Shown: in pieces, positions 49,065 to 61,524 of the stretch
Numbering within the stretch: the stretch's first letter is position 1
Layout: each line of letters starts with the position of its first letter
NCBI GenBank assembly: GCA_003339415.1
Contig: PDHQ01000034.1
Location: 63,354 to 127,353 of the forward strand
Source: Ophiocordyceps camponoti-saundersi (nom. inval.)
Taxonomy: Eukaryota; Ascomycota; Sordariomycetes; Hypocreales; Ophiocordycipitaceae
Direction of reading: 5' to 3'
Length of the DNA: 64,000 nucleotides
The notes under the pieces: generated by a model
Database searches by the model: none
Told to the model about the DNA's origin: nothing
Seen by the model: only the letters and a program-made list of their open reading frames with translations
Translations under genes and position numbers: made by a program

Positions 49065-49364
49065 TATTAAGGGATTAGTTAAAGGGATACTTATTTACTA
49101 AGCTATAAGTAATAATAATTATATATAACGAGCTTCTAAGGAAGCTATACTCTAGCGTGCTAAATAGCTATATATACCGCTTTTTCTTTTAAAGCCCGTT
49201 TGCCTCCCCGTTTAACTATTCTTTTTATTCCGTTCCTTCTAATCCTTCCGCTATAAGCCTCTAAGCTAGATAGCGGCAGCCTTATTATTTAATCGCAAGG
49301 CTAATTTATAAGTTTAATATTTAAGTTAATAACCCGAATATAATATAAGGGCTAAACCTTAATA
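49065..49364 (-). repeat. Gypsy-B 5' LTR (right)
   Basis: 300 bp, begins TATTAAGGGATTAG (5' copy TGTTAAGGGACTAG) and ends CCTTAATA. It looks like a solo LTR at first sight, but its partner is 35605-35904: the flanking duplication and the continuity of A1 support this. Confidence 0.88.
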
Positions 49365-51476
49365 AGTAGCTATTTAGTAAGTTAAGGATATAGCTATAGC
49401 CTTATTCCTTAATAACTATAAAAGGTCCTAACTATTATATATCTAAGTATATTATAAGTGCAGTTATAAAAAAGCCCTTACAGCTAAGGAATACCTTATC
49501 GCTAACTACGAAATCTGCTAAGTAATACTTTTTATTTACCTATATTTCCTACTTACGGCGAGCTTTCTCTATAGCGTTTTAAGCTTACTATTATACTTCC
49601 TACGCGCGGGCGATAAGTATATAAGCTATAATAATCGGGCCTAGGGTAGTTAAAGGACTTAGGGGACTAGCTACTAAGAGGGAGTTCCGTATATCCTTAC
49701 TAAGGGCGACTATAAGCAGTGCTATACTAATCGAAGCGTGCTACGAGGAGTTATACGCGAAATCTAGCGCGGGAAGGAAAGTACTTTAATTATCTTAATA
49801 TTTATTCGTATAAAACTATAGCCTCTAATTTAAGTATTAGTTAGTTACCTTTACGCTTTCTTATATTTATAAGTATAAGGTACTATTATAGCGATACTTA
49901 ATATTAGTTAACTAATTAATTTTACCGAGAAATCCTAAGATAAATAAGCTAATATTATCGGTAATTTATATATTTAATATATTAAAAAGATAATAAAGAT
50001 ATCGGAAATAGTATTTAGTAAGTACCTCTATTATATCGTTTTTCTTACTTAGTAATATAGCGATAATCCGACTTAGCTTATAAATAAAAGTTTAAATATA
50101 ATTATACTTAAAGCGGTCTTTTAATATAGCTTTCCTATTATAAGCTATATACTCTTATACGGAAGTTAGAATAGGTAAAAGGTATAGTAAGCTTAGGGTT
50201 TTATTTTACGGGGCCTTATTCCTTTAATACTTATAGTAATTACGGATATATCGATAAATATTTTACTTTATTCTAAGCTAATAGTAATCTTACCGGAGTA
50301 TCTAAGTAGTTTTATTTTAGCTACTATAAGCGAAAATAGCTAGCTTATATATATTCTAAATTAAGGTAATATAAAGGAAAAGCTGCTTTTAATTATCTTA
50401 TTTAGGAATAACTAGGAGGTTACTATAAAATCCGAGATCCTAGCTTATATTCTCCTTCTAGATTAGTCGCACTAACTTTACTCCTAATAGGGCAGAGTTT
50501 TCTCTAAGGCGAACTAAGGTAATTATAAAGGTTAGGGTTAGGATTTCGAATCTAAAGCTTTCTAGAGGAATTATCGTAAGCGTCCTATCCTCTTTTTTAT
50601 AAGCTTTTATAGTTAGAAGCTTAGCTATTTTACGTAAAAGGGTATTAGTAGCTATATTTAACTAGCTAAGTTAATATAGGAAATAAATATTAAACTAAGT
50701 AAGGAAATCGGACTATTAGACTTAGTAGATAGAGAGTAGTTTTTTTATTATAAAGTAAATTAAGGCCTTATAATCCGTAATTATATTAAACTTCTAACTA
50801 AGTAATTCCGGGTAAAAATACTCGAGGCTTTATATAATAGCGAGAAATTTATAATTTTAAATTAAATATATATATTTAGCTAAGTTTATTATTTTTAAAA
50901 AAAAGCTTATTAGCTTCTACGCTTAGTTATCTTACTATTACTAAAGTATACTAGCGGTAGCGTTTTAAGAGGCGTTAGTTTTAAGCTAAGTTAGGAGTTT
51001 AGGATAAAAAAAAGTAAGCACCGGAGCTTACGTAGCTAATTCCTTTATCTTATTAAAAACCTCTTTTTATTCTAATCTAAGCTTAAAAGTAATATCTTTC
51101 TTTAAGAGACGGTTTAGGGGTTCTGCGGTAATATTAGTATAATAATAGAAGATTCGAATAAAGTTATATAATCTTATAAATAAATAGATAGCTTTACGAT
51201 CCCGGAGATTTTCGAATTTTTAATCTTAGATTACTTATACCTTATAAGGGTTTACGCTTATTTCTTAGCCCGCGTATAATATTATACTAAAGTAATTAAT
51301 TTTAGTAACATTAAACTTTAATTTTTAGATATCCCCTTATAAGTTTATTTAGTATAAGCGCTAAATTATTTCTTAGTACTTTTTCTAATATTCCTTTTCT
51401 TCGCTATTTAAGTAAATTAATATATTATTAGCGTATATACTCGCGTAGCAGTTAAGGAGATCGTAAAGTTAAGCGT

Positions 51477-51891
51477 TATTATAGCCGTAAAATACGTTAA
51501 GTAAATAATAATATTAGCACTATAAATAAAGATTCTAAGCTAAGGAGAAAGGAAAGAAAAGAGGAAAAACTCTCGTAAGCGAAATCCTAGTAAAATATAT
51601 AAAGGCACGTGCTAATAAAGATAGGAGAGGGTATAAGGAAATCTTAGTAAAAGGTTAACTCTATTTCCGGGTAATTTCCTACCGAGGTCTTTTTAAGGAT
51701 TTTATAATAAGGTTTCCAAGGTTATATAACTATAGTTAAAAATCCTCGGAAATTACTATAAAATATCTAGGGGAAATCCTTATAAAATCCTTAGAAATTA
51801 CCGTAAAAAGTTTAGGGGAAATCCTTATAAAATCCTCGGAAATTACTATAAAATATTTATAGGAAATTTTTATAAAAGCTAGCGCGTAATA
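51477..51891 (-). repeat. Gypsy-A3 3' LTR (left)
   Basis: 415 bp; three tandem ~44-46-bp units near 51740-51870; followed by the TTACCCC polypurine complement. Confidence 0.9.
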
Positions 51892-54800
51892 TTACCCCTT
51901 AATAAAAATCTTAATATACTTATTAAAATTAGTAATAATAGCTATATAGTTAGGTACCTATAAAAATAGCTATATTATCTTAAGCGTTATCCTAATACTT
52001 ACGATCTATAGCGGCGGCTTTAACTTAGTGCTAAAAGTTAATAGGCGGACTAGCGATATTAGGGAAATAGTCGTAAAATTCCTTAAGGGCTATAAGCGCG
52101 TAACGGAAATTCCTAATAAGGTATTATATCTTATCTAAATCGTAACTATATTAGCAGACTTAATACTCTAACTAATAACGCTGCCCGGTAACCTAAGACT
52201 AGAGGATTTACTTAACTTCTTATTCTAATATATTATTAATATTTTCCGGTTCCGCGGGAGATAGCTCTTATCTAAGTAACGGATTTATAATAGCTTTCTA
52301 AAAATAGTTAGTATAAAATAAGTTTATTATCCGGTAGCTATTTAGTAAGTTAAGGACGTAGCTATAGCCTCGTTCCTCGATAATCGTAAAAGGTCCTAAC
52401 TATTATATATTAAGGTATATTATAGGTGCGGTTATAAAGAAGCCTTTACGGCTAAGGAATACTTTATCGCTAACCGTAAAGTTTACTAGGCAACGCTTCT
52501 TATTTACTTACATTTCCTACTTATAGCGAGCGTTCTTAGTAGCAGTTTAAGCTTATTATTATATTTCCTATATATAGGAGATAAGTTTATAAGCTATAGT
52601 AATCGGGCCTAAGGTAGTTAAGGGATCCGGGGGATTAGCTACTAAGAGGGGGTTCCGTATATCTTTACTAAGGGCGACTATAAGCGGTACTATATTAATT
52701 AAAGCGTGCTACGAGGAGTTATACGCGAAATCTAGCGCGGGAAGGAAAGTACTCTAATCGTTTTAATATTTATTCGTATAAAACCGTAGCCTTTAGTCTA
52801 AGTACTAGTTAGTTACTTCCACGCTACCCTATATTTATAAGTATAGGGTATTACTATAGCGATACTTAATACTAGTTAGTTAATTAATTTCTTTAAGAAA
52901 TTCTAAGATAAATAGGCTAGTATTATCGGTAATTTATATATCCGGTATACCGAAGAGATAATAAAGGTATTAGAAATAATATCTAGCGAGTACTTTTACT
53001 ATATCGTTCTTCCTACTAGGTAATATAATAATAATCCGGCTAAGCTTATAAATAAAAGTTTAAACGTAGTTATACCTAAAGCGGTCTTTTAGTATAACTT
53101 TCTTATTATAGGTAATATACTCTTATATAAATATTAGGATAGGTAAAGGGTATAGCAGACTCGGGGTCTTATCCCGCGGCGTTTTATTTCTTTAGCACTT
53201 ATAGTAGTTATAAATATACTAATAAATATCTTACTTTATCCCGGGCTAGTAATAGCTCTATCGGAGTATCTAGGTAATCTTATTCTATCCCTTATAGGTA
53301 AAGATAGCTAGCTTATATATATTCCGAATTAAAGCGGTATAGAGGAAGAAATATTACTAGCTATCTTACTTAGGGATAATAAGGAGATTACCGTAAAATC
53401 TAAGGTTCTAGTTTACGTTCTCCTCTTAAATTAGTTATACTAACTCCGCCCCTAACAGGATAGAGTCTTCTACTAGGCGGACCGGGGTAATTATAGGAGA
53501 TAAGGTTAGGGATTTAAACCTAAGGCTATCCGGGGAAATTATAGCTAAAATCCTTTCCTCTTTCTTATAAGCTTTTATTATCGGGAGCTTAGCTATTTTC
53601 CGTAAAAGTATATCCGCGGCTATATTTAGCTAGCTAAGCTAGTATAGGAAACGGATATTAAACTAAGTAAGGAAATTAGACTATTAGACCTAATAGATAA
53701 AAAGTAGCCTTTTCGTCGTAAAGTAAATTAAAGCTTCGTAATCTATAACTATATTAAACTTCTAGCCGAGTAGTTTTAAGTAGAAGTACTCGAGGCTTTA
53801 TATAATAGTAAGGAGTTCGCGGTCTTAGATTAGGTAAGTACGCTTAGCGGGGTTTATTATCTTCGAGAAGAAGCCTATAAGCTTTTATATTTAGTTATCT
53901 TACTATTACTAAAGTATACCGGCGGTAGTATTCTAAGAGGCGTTAGTCTTAAGGCGGGTTAGGAGTTCTAAGTAGAAGAAAGTAAGTACTAAGGCTTATA
54001 TAGCTAGCTCCTTTATTTTATTAAAAGCCTCCTTCTATTTTAGTTTAAGCTTAAAGGCGGTATCTTTCTTAAAAAGGCAATTTAGGGGCTTAGCCGTAAT
54101 ACTTATATAGTAATAGAAAATCCTAATAAAGTTATAAAATCTTACGAATAAGCGGATAGCCTTACGGTCTCGGAGGTTTTCGAACTTTTAGTTTTAGATT
54201 ACTTATACTTTACGGGGGTTTATACTAATTCCTTAGCCCGCGTATAATATTATACTAAGGTAGTCGATTTCTATAATATTAAACTTCGATTTTCGGATAT
54301 CCCTTTATAAGTTAGCTTAGTATAGGCGCTAGATTACTTCTTAGCACTCCTCTTAATATTCCTTTTCTTCGCTATTTAAGTAAATTAATACGTTATTAGC
54401 GTACGCACTCGCGTAGCAGTTAAGGAGATTATAAAGTTAAGCGTTAATAAAGTTTTAGAACTACGTAAATTTTACCTTAAGGCCGAATAGAAGAATAAGC
54501 TAACGGAATATATTAAACCTTATATAGAAAGCCGTAAAATACTTAGAGTTAGGGTTAAAACGGAGATAGTAAAACGCTTAAATAATATCGATTTTTAAGA
54601 ACTATTTCGCCTCCCGGTAGCTAAATGCGGTACCTTTTAAGGAGGGAGCGGGCGAGATCCGACTTTTTAAATAGTTATTTATCTATTAGTAGTTAATATA
54701 AAAGCGTCGGGCCGTTAAGTACGGCTTCGGGGCGAAGAGAATAGAGGCGGCGTAAAGGCTAGTATCCGGCTTAATAAACCTAATCTTAAGTAAGTAATTA

Positions 54801-57176
54801 ATAGTTTTCTTTTCTAAAAGTAGGTATTTTATTAGCATTTTATAAAAAAGGGGTCCTGCTAGGTTTAGGGGCTTCTTAAGTTTTAGGGTTATATTATAGC
54901 TAGGCTAGGGATAAGCTAAAATATAAGCTTTCTTCTTACTAAAAAATCTTTTAAGGTATATAAGAGCTAGAGGAATTATATTATATACGTAAGTAATATA
55001 CTTAGGTTCTTTACTTTAAAGGAATAGGATTTCCTATCCTATATATATATAGCTAGCTAAGCTTAGCTTTATAATCGTAGTTAGGTTATTATTATTATCT
55101 TCTAATTTTATAAGTATTTAAAGTATTAATAGGGTTATTTCTTCCTATTATATATAGCGAGAGTCTTATTAAACTTAGCGGATAAGTTACTCTCTTAAAA
55201 TATCCTTATTAGTATCGTTAGTATCTTAGTTATCCTTAGTTAGGGTTTAGGCTAGCTTTTTTTCCCTTATAAGCTATACGAAGTCCTTCTTTCTCTACGA
55301 GCGTTAAAGGATCCGATACTTACGCTTATCCTAATAGAGAAGGCGGTTCTAGCGCTTAGTATCCGCTTAGATAGCCGGGTTTAGATTTCCGTTAAAAAAA
55401 GGCTTCTTAGGTAAGAGGATCGAGGGCAAGTATTTAGTAAAGGCGGGTAAGTTATCTAGCTAAACTAATTTCTAAGCCGTATAATTAAGTAATAACTTTT
55501 TCTCCGCTATCTAAAATAGGCCGATAAAGAGATCTTAAGTATAGTTAATTACCTAGCAGATTTCTTATAGAAAATACTATTTATCGATTACTAAAGTAAT
55601 AATTAAGTATTTACGAACTAAGCTAGCTTAATAGCCTTAGAAATTAATAAGGGGGATAGGATAAATAGGGATAAGCTTAGCGCTTAGGCGCTTTATTACT
55701 TACTTTACGAAACGATAACTAACTAAGAGATAGGTATTTACTCCGGTATTATATAGGGTAAAGGTACGAAAAGCTATATTATTAAGTTAAACTTAACTAT
55801 TAATAATAAATAACTCTCTTATTTTCCGTCCTATGCGTAATATTTTTAGGATTATTAAGAAGCTTTATAATAATCTTACTCTTTTCCTAAATTAAAGTTA
55901 TCTAACCGAACGAAGTTAGGTAAAAGCGTCTAAACTTTATAAACTCTCCTTATCTTTTATTAGTTAAGGTAGTCCTTAGCTATATAGCTTTTCTTTCTAT
56001 AAATAAAATAAGTGCTATTTTCCTAGTAAACTTTCTTCTCGCTTTTACTAAGGGCCTAGTCTTTTTAGCAAGAGGTTATAATTATAATTATAATCTTCTT
56101 CTATATTTCTAGGGTAACCCTCTTACCTACTTAGCTTTTATAGGAAAACTCCTAATAAGTTAACTCTTTTTTCTAGTAAAATATAGCGTTTTTTATATAC
56201 TTATAGAATTCCTTATATATTATATGTAAATCTTTAGCCTTCGTAAGGAGGCTTAGGTTAAGATTAGCGGGTAAATAATCTTAAAGCGTATACTTAATCT
56301 AAGCTAGGGGAACTTAGGTTTTAGCTATAAGGTAGTTAAACTCCGTAAGGAACTCTTAAATTTCCTACTTACTTATTAATAAGAAGTTTAGTTTACGAAG
56401 TCGGTCCGTAACTTCGGTAAATTTATTAAGATTTCTATAAGTAAACTCTAAGTACTAAACTATCTTAGCTAATTTAGAAAAGGAGCGTTTTTCTAAATTA
56501 TATTAAGTTTCTAAAAGTTTATAGGCCTTCCCTTTTAACGCGCGGAATAATATACTTATCTAGTCTTACTTATCTTAAAAAGTTATCTTATCGGACCTTA
56601 TCTTATCTTTTAGGTTTATAAGGAAGGCACTAAAATCCTCTTTCTTACCTAAAAACTTACTTACCTCCTTATAGCGAATTTTCGTAAAATTAAAATAAGA
56701 GGGGTTCGGCTATCTTACTAGGGCTACTAGCGTAAAGGTATCCTAAGCGGCCTTTCTAGTCGGGACGAACGTTTTTTTATTTATACTAAATATAGTTAAT
56801 ATTTCTTAATAGGTCCTTTCCGCGTTTAAGTCTTAGTTTTTCTAAGTTAACTAACCTTAGAGTTCTATAACTTACGCTTATAGTTATGCTATCTCCGCAC
56901 GCTATTTTTATAATATAATTATATTAATAATATTTTAGGAAGAGGTAGCTATTATTATAGTTTAGTTTTCGCCGATATCCTATTCTATTATAAGGTTAGG
57001 CGTCTCTAAAGCGAGTCTCCTTAATCGCCTAAAAGTCTATTTAGGGGCTTTAGATATATATCTCGAAGCTAGTCGTAATCTAAGTTATATATAAGTTCTT
57101 TTCTATCTTATATAAGGATATAAAAATAAGGTACGGGTTTCTTAATCGCTTACTAGCGAATTTAAGCTTAAAATAG

Positions 57177-57591
57177 TATTACGGCTATAAAATACGTTAA
57201 GTAAATAATAGTATTAGCACTATAAATAAAGATTCTAAGCTAAGGAGAAAAGAAAGAAAAGAGGAAAAACTCTTATAAGCGAAATCTTAGTAAAATATAT
57301 AAAGGTATATGCTAGTAGAAATAAGAGAGGGTATAAGGAAATTCTAGTAAAAAGTCGACTTTATTTCTAGGTAATTTCCTACCGAGGTTTTCCTAAGGAT
57401 TTTACGATAAGGTTTTCGAGGTTATATAACTATAGTCGGAAATCCTCGGAAATTACTATAAAATATTTAGGGGAAATCTTTATAAAATCCTCGGAAATTA
57501 CCGTAAAAAGTTTAAGGGAAATCCTTATAAAATCCTTAGAAATCACCGTAAAATGTTTATAGGAAATCCCTATAAGAGCTAGCGCGTAATA
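57177..57591 (-). repeat. Gypsy-A3 5' LTR (right)
   Basis: 415 bp, equal in length and unit number to 51477-51891. Confidence 0.9.
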
Positions 57592-59528
57592 AGCGTTAAT
57601 AAAGTTCTAAAACTATATAAGTTTTACTTTAAGGCTAAATAGAAAAATAAGCTAATAGAATATACTAAACTTTATATAGAAAGCTATAAGGTATTTAAAA
57701 TTAAGGTTAAGATAAAGATAGTAAAACGCTTAAATAACGTCGATCTTCGAAAACTATTTCGCCTCTTAGTAGCTAAATACGGTATTTTCTAAGAAGGGAG
57801 CGGGCAAGATCCGACTTTTTAAGTAATCGTTTATCTATTAGTAGTTAATATAAAAGCGTTAGGCCGTTAAGTACGGCTTCGGGGCGAAAAGAATAGAAGT
57901 AATATAAGGGCTAGTATCTAGCTTAATAAAACTAATTTTAAGTAAATAGTTAATAATCTTCTTTTCTAAAAGTAGGTATTTTACTAGCGTCCTATAAGAA
58001 GGGGGTCCTACTAAGTTTAGGGGCTTCTTAAGTTTTAGGGTTATATTATAGCTAGGCTAAGGATAAGCTAAAATATAAGCTTTCTTTTTATTAAAAAATC
58101 CTTTAAGGTATATAAAAGCTAGAAGAATTATATTATATATATAAGTAATATATTTAGGTTTTTTACCTTAAGGGAATAAGATTTCCTATCTTATATATAT
58201 ATAGCTAGCTAGGCTTAGCTTCGTAATTATAATTAAGTTATTATTATCGTTTTCTAACTTTATAAGTATTTAAGGTATTAATAGGGTTATTTCTTCTTAT
58301 CGTATACGGCGAGAGTCTTATTAAACTTAGCGGATAAGTTACTCTTTTAAAATATTCTTATTAGTATTATTAGTATCCTAGTTATCTTTAGTTAAGGTTT
58401 AAGCTAGCTTTTTTTCTTTTATAAGCTATACGAAGTCCTTTTTCTTTTATAAGCGTTAAAAGATCCGATATTTACGCTTATCCTAATAGAGAAAGCGGTT
58501 CTAGCGCTCGGTATCCGCTTAAATAGCTAGTTCTAAATTTCCGTTAAAAAAGGGCTTCTTAAGTAAGAAGATCGAGGGCGAGTACTTAGCGAGGGCGGGT
58601 AAGTTATCTAGCTAAACTAATTTCTAAGCTATATAGTTAAGTAATAACCTTTTCTCCGCTATCTAAAATAAGCTAATAAAGAGATCTTAGGCGTAGTTAG
58701 TTACCTAGTAAATTTCTTACGGAAAATACTATTTATCGATTACTAAGGTAACGATTAAGTGCTTATAAACTAAGCTAGCTTAATAGTTTTAGAAATTAAT
58801 AAGGGGGATAGGACGGATAAGGATAAGCTTAGCGCTTAGGCGCTTTACTACTTACTTTGCGAAATAATAACTAACTAGGAAATAAGTATTTACTCTAATA
58901 TTATATAAGGTAAAAGTATAAAAAGCTATATTATTAATTTAAACTTAATTATTAATAGTAAATAACTCTTTTACTTTCCGTCCTATACGCGATATTTTTA
59001 AGATTATTAAAAAGCCTTATAATAGTCTTACTCTTTTCCCGAATTAGAGTTATCTAACCGAATAGAGTCGGGTAAAGGCGTCTAAGCTTTATAGACTCTT
59101 CTTATCTTCTATTAGTTAGGGTAATCCTTAGCTATATAGCTTTTTTTTTTATAAATAAAATAAGTGCTATTTTCCTAATAAACTTTCTTCTCGCTTTTAC
59201 TAAAAGCTTAGCCTTTCTAGCGAGAGGTTATAGTTATAGTTATAATCTTCTTTTATATTTCCGGGGTAACCCTCTTACTTACTTAGCTTTTATAGGAAAA
59301 CTCTTAATAGGTTAACTCTTTCTTCTAATAGAATATAGCGTTTTTTACGTACTCGTAGAATTCCTTATATATTATATATAAATTTTTAGCCTTCGTAAGG
59401 AGGCTTAGGTTAAGATTAGCGGGCAGATAATCTTAAAGCGTATATTTAATCTAAGCTAAGGGAACTTAGGTTTTAGCCGCGAGGTAGTTAAACTCCGCGA
59501 GGAACTTCTAAATTTCCTACTTACTTAT

Positions 59529-59687
59529 TATTATATAGTAGCACTAATAAAGGTGTTAATATTCCTAATTATTAATAGCTATAATAATAACTCTACTAGG
59601 TCTATATAGCTAAGCTAGGGCTTTAGGAAGTAGGGCCGGCAGCGCTAACTAACTAAGAGGGAGGCCTATAAGGTAGGCTGTATAATA
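59529..59687 (-). repeat. TRIM-like element left terminal repeat
   Basis: 159 bp; direct repeat of 60231-60389, ending TGTATAATA. Confidence 0.88.
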
Positions 59688-60230
59688 CTACCCCCTAGCG
59701 CTGCCACCGTGGGCAGCTTATAACAGATCGTAAAAAACTAAAAATAGCTTCTTTTTTATCCCTTCCGGCCGTCTTCCTAGATCCGTCGTTTTTGTTAATA
59801 TTTAAAGCTCTTACTATTAAGCTAAATAGCTCTCTTAATAACCTTTTATAGCGGCTCTTTTCTGCTTCTCTAGCAGTACTTAACTAATATAGACTCTTAG
59901 TTTTTAGTCTAATTTGCTTTTTATTATCGTGTATTTTCTTTAAATTTTAATCAGATTCTAGATAGGCTCTCGTAGGCTCCCGCGGGCTTCCGTAGATAAG
60001 GTATTTTTTAGTCTTTTTAGTAGGAAAATCCTAGGTCGAAAGGCTAGGTCGAAAAATTAGGAAAAGTTAGGAAAAGTTAGGAAAAATTTTCATTAGTCGG
60101 TATCCTAGGTCCTAGGTCCTAGGGGGCCGGGCCGGGCCCTTCTTTTTCTTCTTCTTTATTATATACCGTAGGAAGCTATAAAAAGCGGACTTAAAATATA
60201 ATTTACGCGAAGCGCAGAGGGGTTATAACC

Positions 60231-60389
60231 TGTTATATAGCAGCACTAATAAAGGTGTTAATATTCCTAATTATTAATAGCTATAATAATAACTCTGCTA
60301 AGTTTATATAGCTAAGCTAAGGCCCTAAAAAGTAAGGCTAGCAGCGCTAACTAACTAAGAGGGAAGCCTATAAGGTAAGCCGTATAATA
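60231..60389 (-). repeat. TRIM-like element right terminal repeat
   Basis: 159 bp; begins with an intact TG and ends CGTATAATA. Confidence 0.88.
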
Positions 60390-61200
60390 CTTATTAATAA
60401 GAAGTTTAGTTTATAAAATTAGTCCGTAGCCTCGGTAAATTTATTAAGATTTCCGTAAGTAGATTTTAAATATTAAACTATCTTAGCTAATCTAAAAAAG
60501 GGGCGTTCCTCTAAATTATATTAAGTTTCTAAAAGTTTATAAGCTTTCCCTTCTAACGCGCGGAATAATATACTTATCCGGTCTTACTTATCTTAAAAAG
60601 TTATCTTATCGGACCTTATCTTATTTTTTAGGTTTATAAGGAAAGTATTAAAATCCTCCTTCTTACTCGAAAACTTACTTACCTCCTTATAGCGAATTTT
60701 CGTAAAATTAAAATAGAAGGGGTTCGGCTATCTTACTAAGGCTACTAGTATAAAAATATCCTAAGTAGCCTTTCCGGTTAGGATAAATATTTTTTTATTT
60801 ATATTAAACGTAGTTAATATTTCTTAATAGGTTTTTTCTATATTCAGGTCTTAGTTTTTCTAAGTTAACTAACCTTAAAGTTTTATAATTTATACTTATA
60901 GTTACGCTATCTCCGCACGCTACTCTTATAATATAGTTATATTAATAGTATTTTAGGAAAAGGTAGCTATTATCGTAATTTAGTTTTCGCTAATACCTTA
61001 TTTTATTATAAGGTTAGGTATCTCTAAGGTAAGTCTCCTTAATCGCCTAAAAGTTTAATTAAAAGCTTCGGATATATATCTTAAAGCTAATTATAGTTTA
61101 GGTCTTAATTATATATAAGTTCTTTTCTATCTTATATAAGGATATAAAAGCGAAGTACGGGTTTCTTAATTACTCGCTAGCGAATTTAAGCTTAAAATAA

Positions 61201-61524
61201 TATTATAGCTATAAAATACGTTAACTAAATAATAATATTAGTACTATAAATAAAGATTCTAAGCTAAGGAGAAGGGAAAGAAAAGAGGAAAACTCCCGTA
61301 AGCGAAATCTTAGTAAAATATATAAAGGCACGTGCTAGTAGAGATAGGAGAGGGTAAGGGGAAATCCTAGTAAAAGGTTAACTTTATTTCCGGGTAATTT
61401 CCCCTTAAGGTTTTCCTAAGGATTTTACGATAAGGTTTCCGAGGTTACGTAACTATAGTCGGAAATCCTTAGAAATTACCGTAAAATATTTAAAGGAAAT
61501 CCGTGTAATTACTAGCGCGTAATA
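61201..61524 (-). repeat. Gypsy-A1 5' LTR (right)
   Basis: 324 bp, same length and single-unit structure as 34835-35158, followed by TAAAG (61525-61529). This pairing defines the outermost Gypsy element of the nest. Confidence 0.92.

Larger units (their letters stand above)
35605..49364 (-). mobile_element. Gypsy-B: second Gypsy family, inserted in A1 and carrying A2
   Basis: LTRs of 300 bp each at 35605-35904 and 49065-49364, with ends TGTTAAGG/CCTTAATA (inverted repeat, one C-to-T). Flanks are GGTAG (35600-35604) and AGTAG (49365-49369), after which the A1 sequence resumes as CTATTTAG, as in the uninterrupted copies near 43730 and 52330. Own length without Gypsy-A2 is about 7.64 kb. On the minus strand: gag-like coiled coil, RT, integrase. 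Purine-rich AAGGGGAGGGA close to the left LTR fits a polypurine tract. Unlike the A family it has about 1.7 kb between the pol end and the 3' LTR, which codes on the opposite strand. Confidence 0.88.
51477..57591 (-). mobile_element. Gypsy-A3: complete element nested in the RT of Gypsy-A1
   Basis: 6,115 bp with 415-bp LTRs (51477-51891 and 57177-57591) and an exact AGCGT duplication (51472-51476, 57592-57596). The A1 RT sequence breaks off before the left copy and resumes after the right copy (GTTAAGCGT / AGCGTTAATAAAG). Same orientation and domain content as A2. Confidence 0.92.
59529..60389 (-). mobile_element. TRIM-like short LTR element
   Basis: 861 bp with 159-bp terminal direct repeats (59529-59687 and 60231-60389) and an exact CTTAT duplication (59524-59528, 60390-60394). 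The right repeat still starts TGTTATATAGCAGC and the left one TATTATATAGTAGC. The 543-bp interior cannot encode gag or pol. Next to the left LTR it has CTACCCCCTAG (minus-strand polypurine tract), so it probably reads right to left. Next to the right LTR is GGTTATAACC, a possible but unassigned primer-binding site. The interior keeps many TG/CA and GC-rich words (GGGCCGGGCCGGGCCC-type run near 60125-60140), unlike the DNA around it. Confidence 0.88.
34835..61524 (-). mobile_element. Gypsy-A1: outer element of the nest, interrupted three times
   Basis: LTRs of exactly 324 bp at 34835-35158 and 61201-61524, flanked by TAAAG on both sides. Its own DNA is 34835-35604, 49370-51476, 57597-59528 and 60395-61524, about 5.94 kb. 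A polypurine tract (minus strand TTAGGGGGTAA) abuts the left LTR at 35159, so the element reads right to left. A degenerate gag zinc-knuckle region lies near 59120-59165. Its RT is split by Gypsy-A3 exactly in the segment just after the catalytic motif. Flanking family sequence is continuous across each insertion apart from the 5-bp duplications. Coding capacity is lost through RIP-type stops. Confidence 0.9.

Noticed and set aside
49065..49364. Solo LTR of an unrelated element
   Set aside because: Its partner at 35605-35904, the shared flanking duplication and the continuity of Gypsy-A1 across the interval make it the 5' LTR of Gypsy-B.
34835..61524. Six similar ~320-415-bp repeats that could be read as solo LTRs or a dispersed tandem array
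   Set aside because: Pairwise equal lengths, adjacent polypurine tracts and matching 5-bp duplications assign all six to three complete elements.
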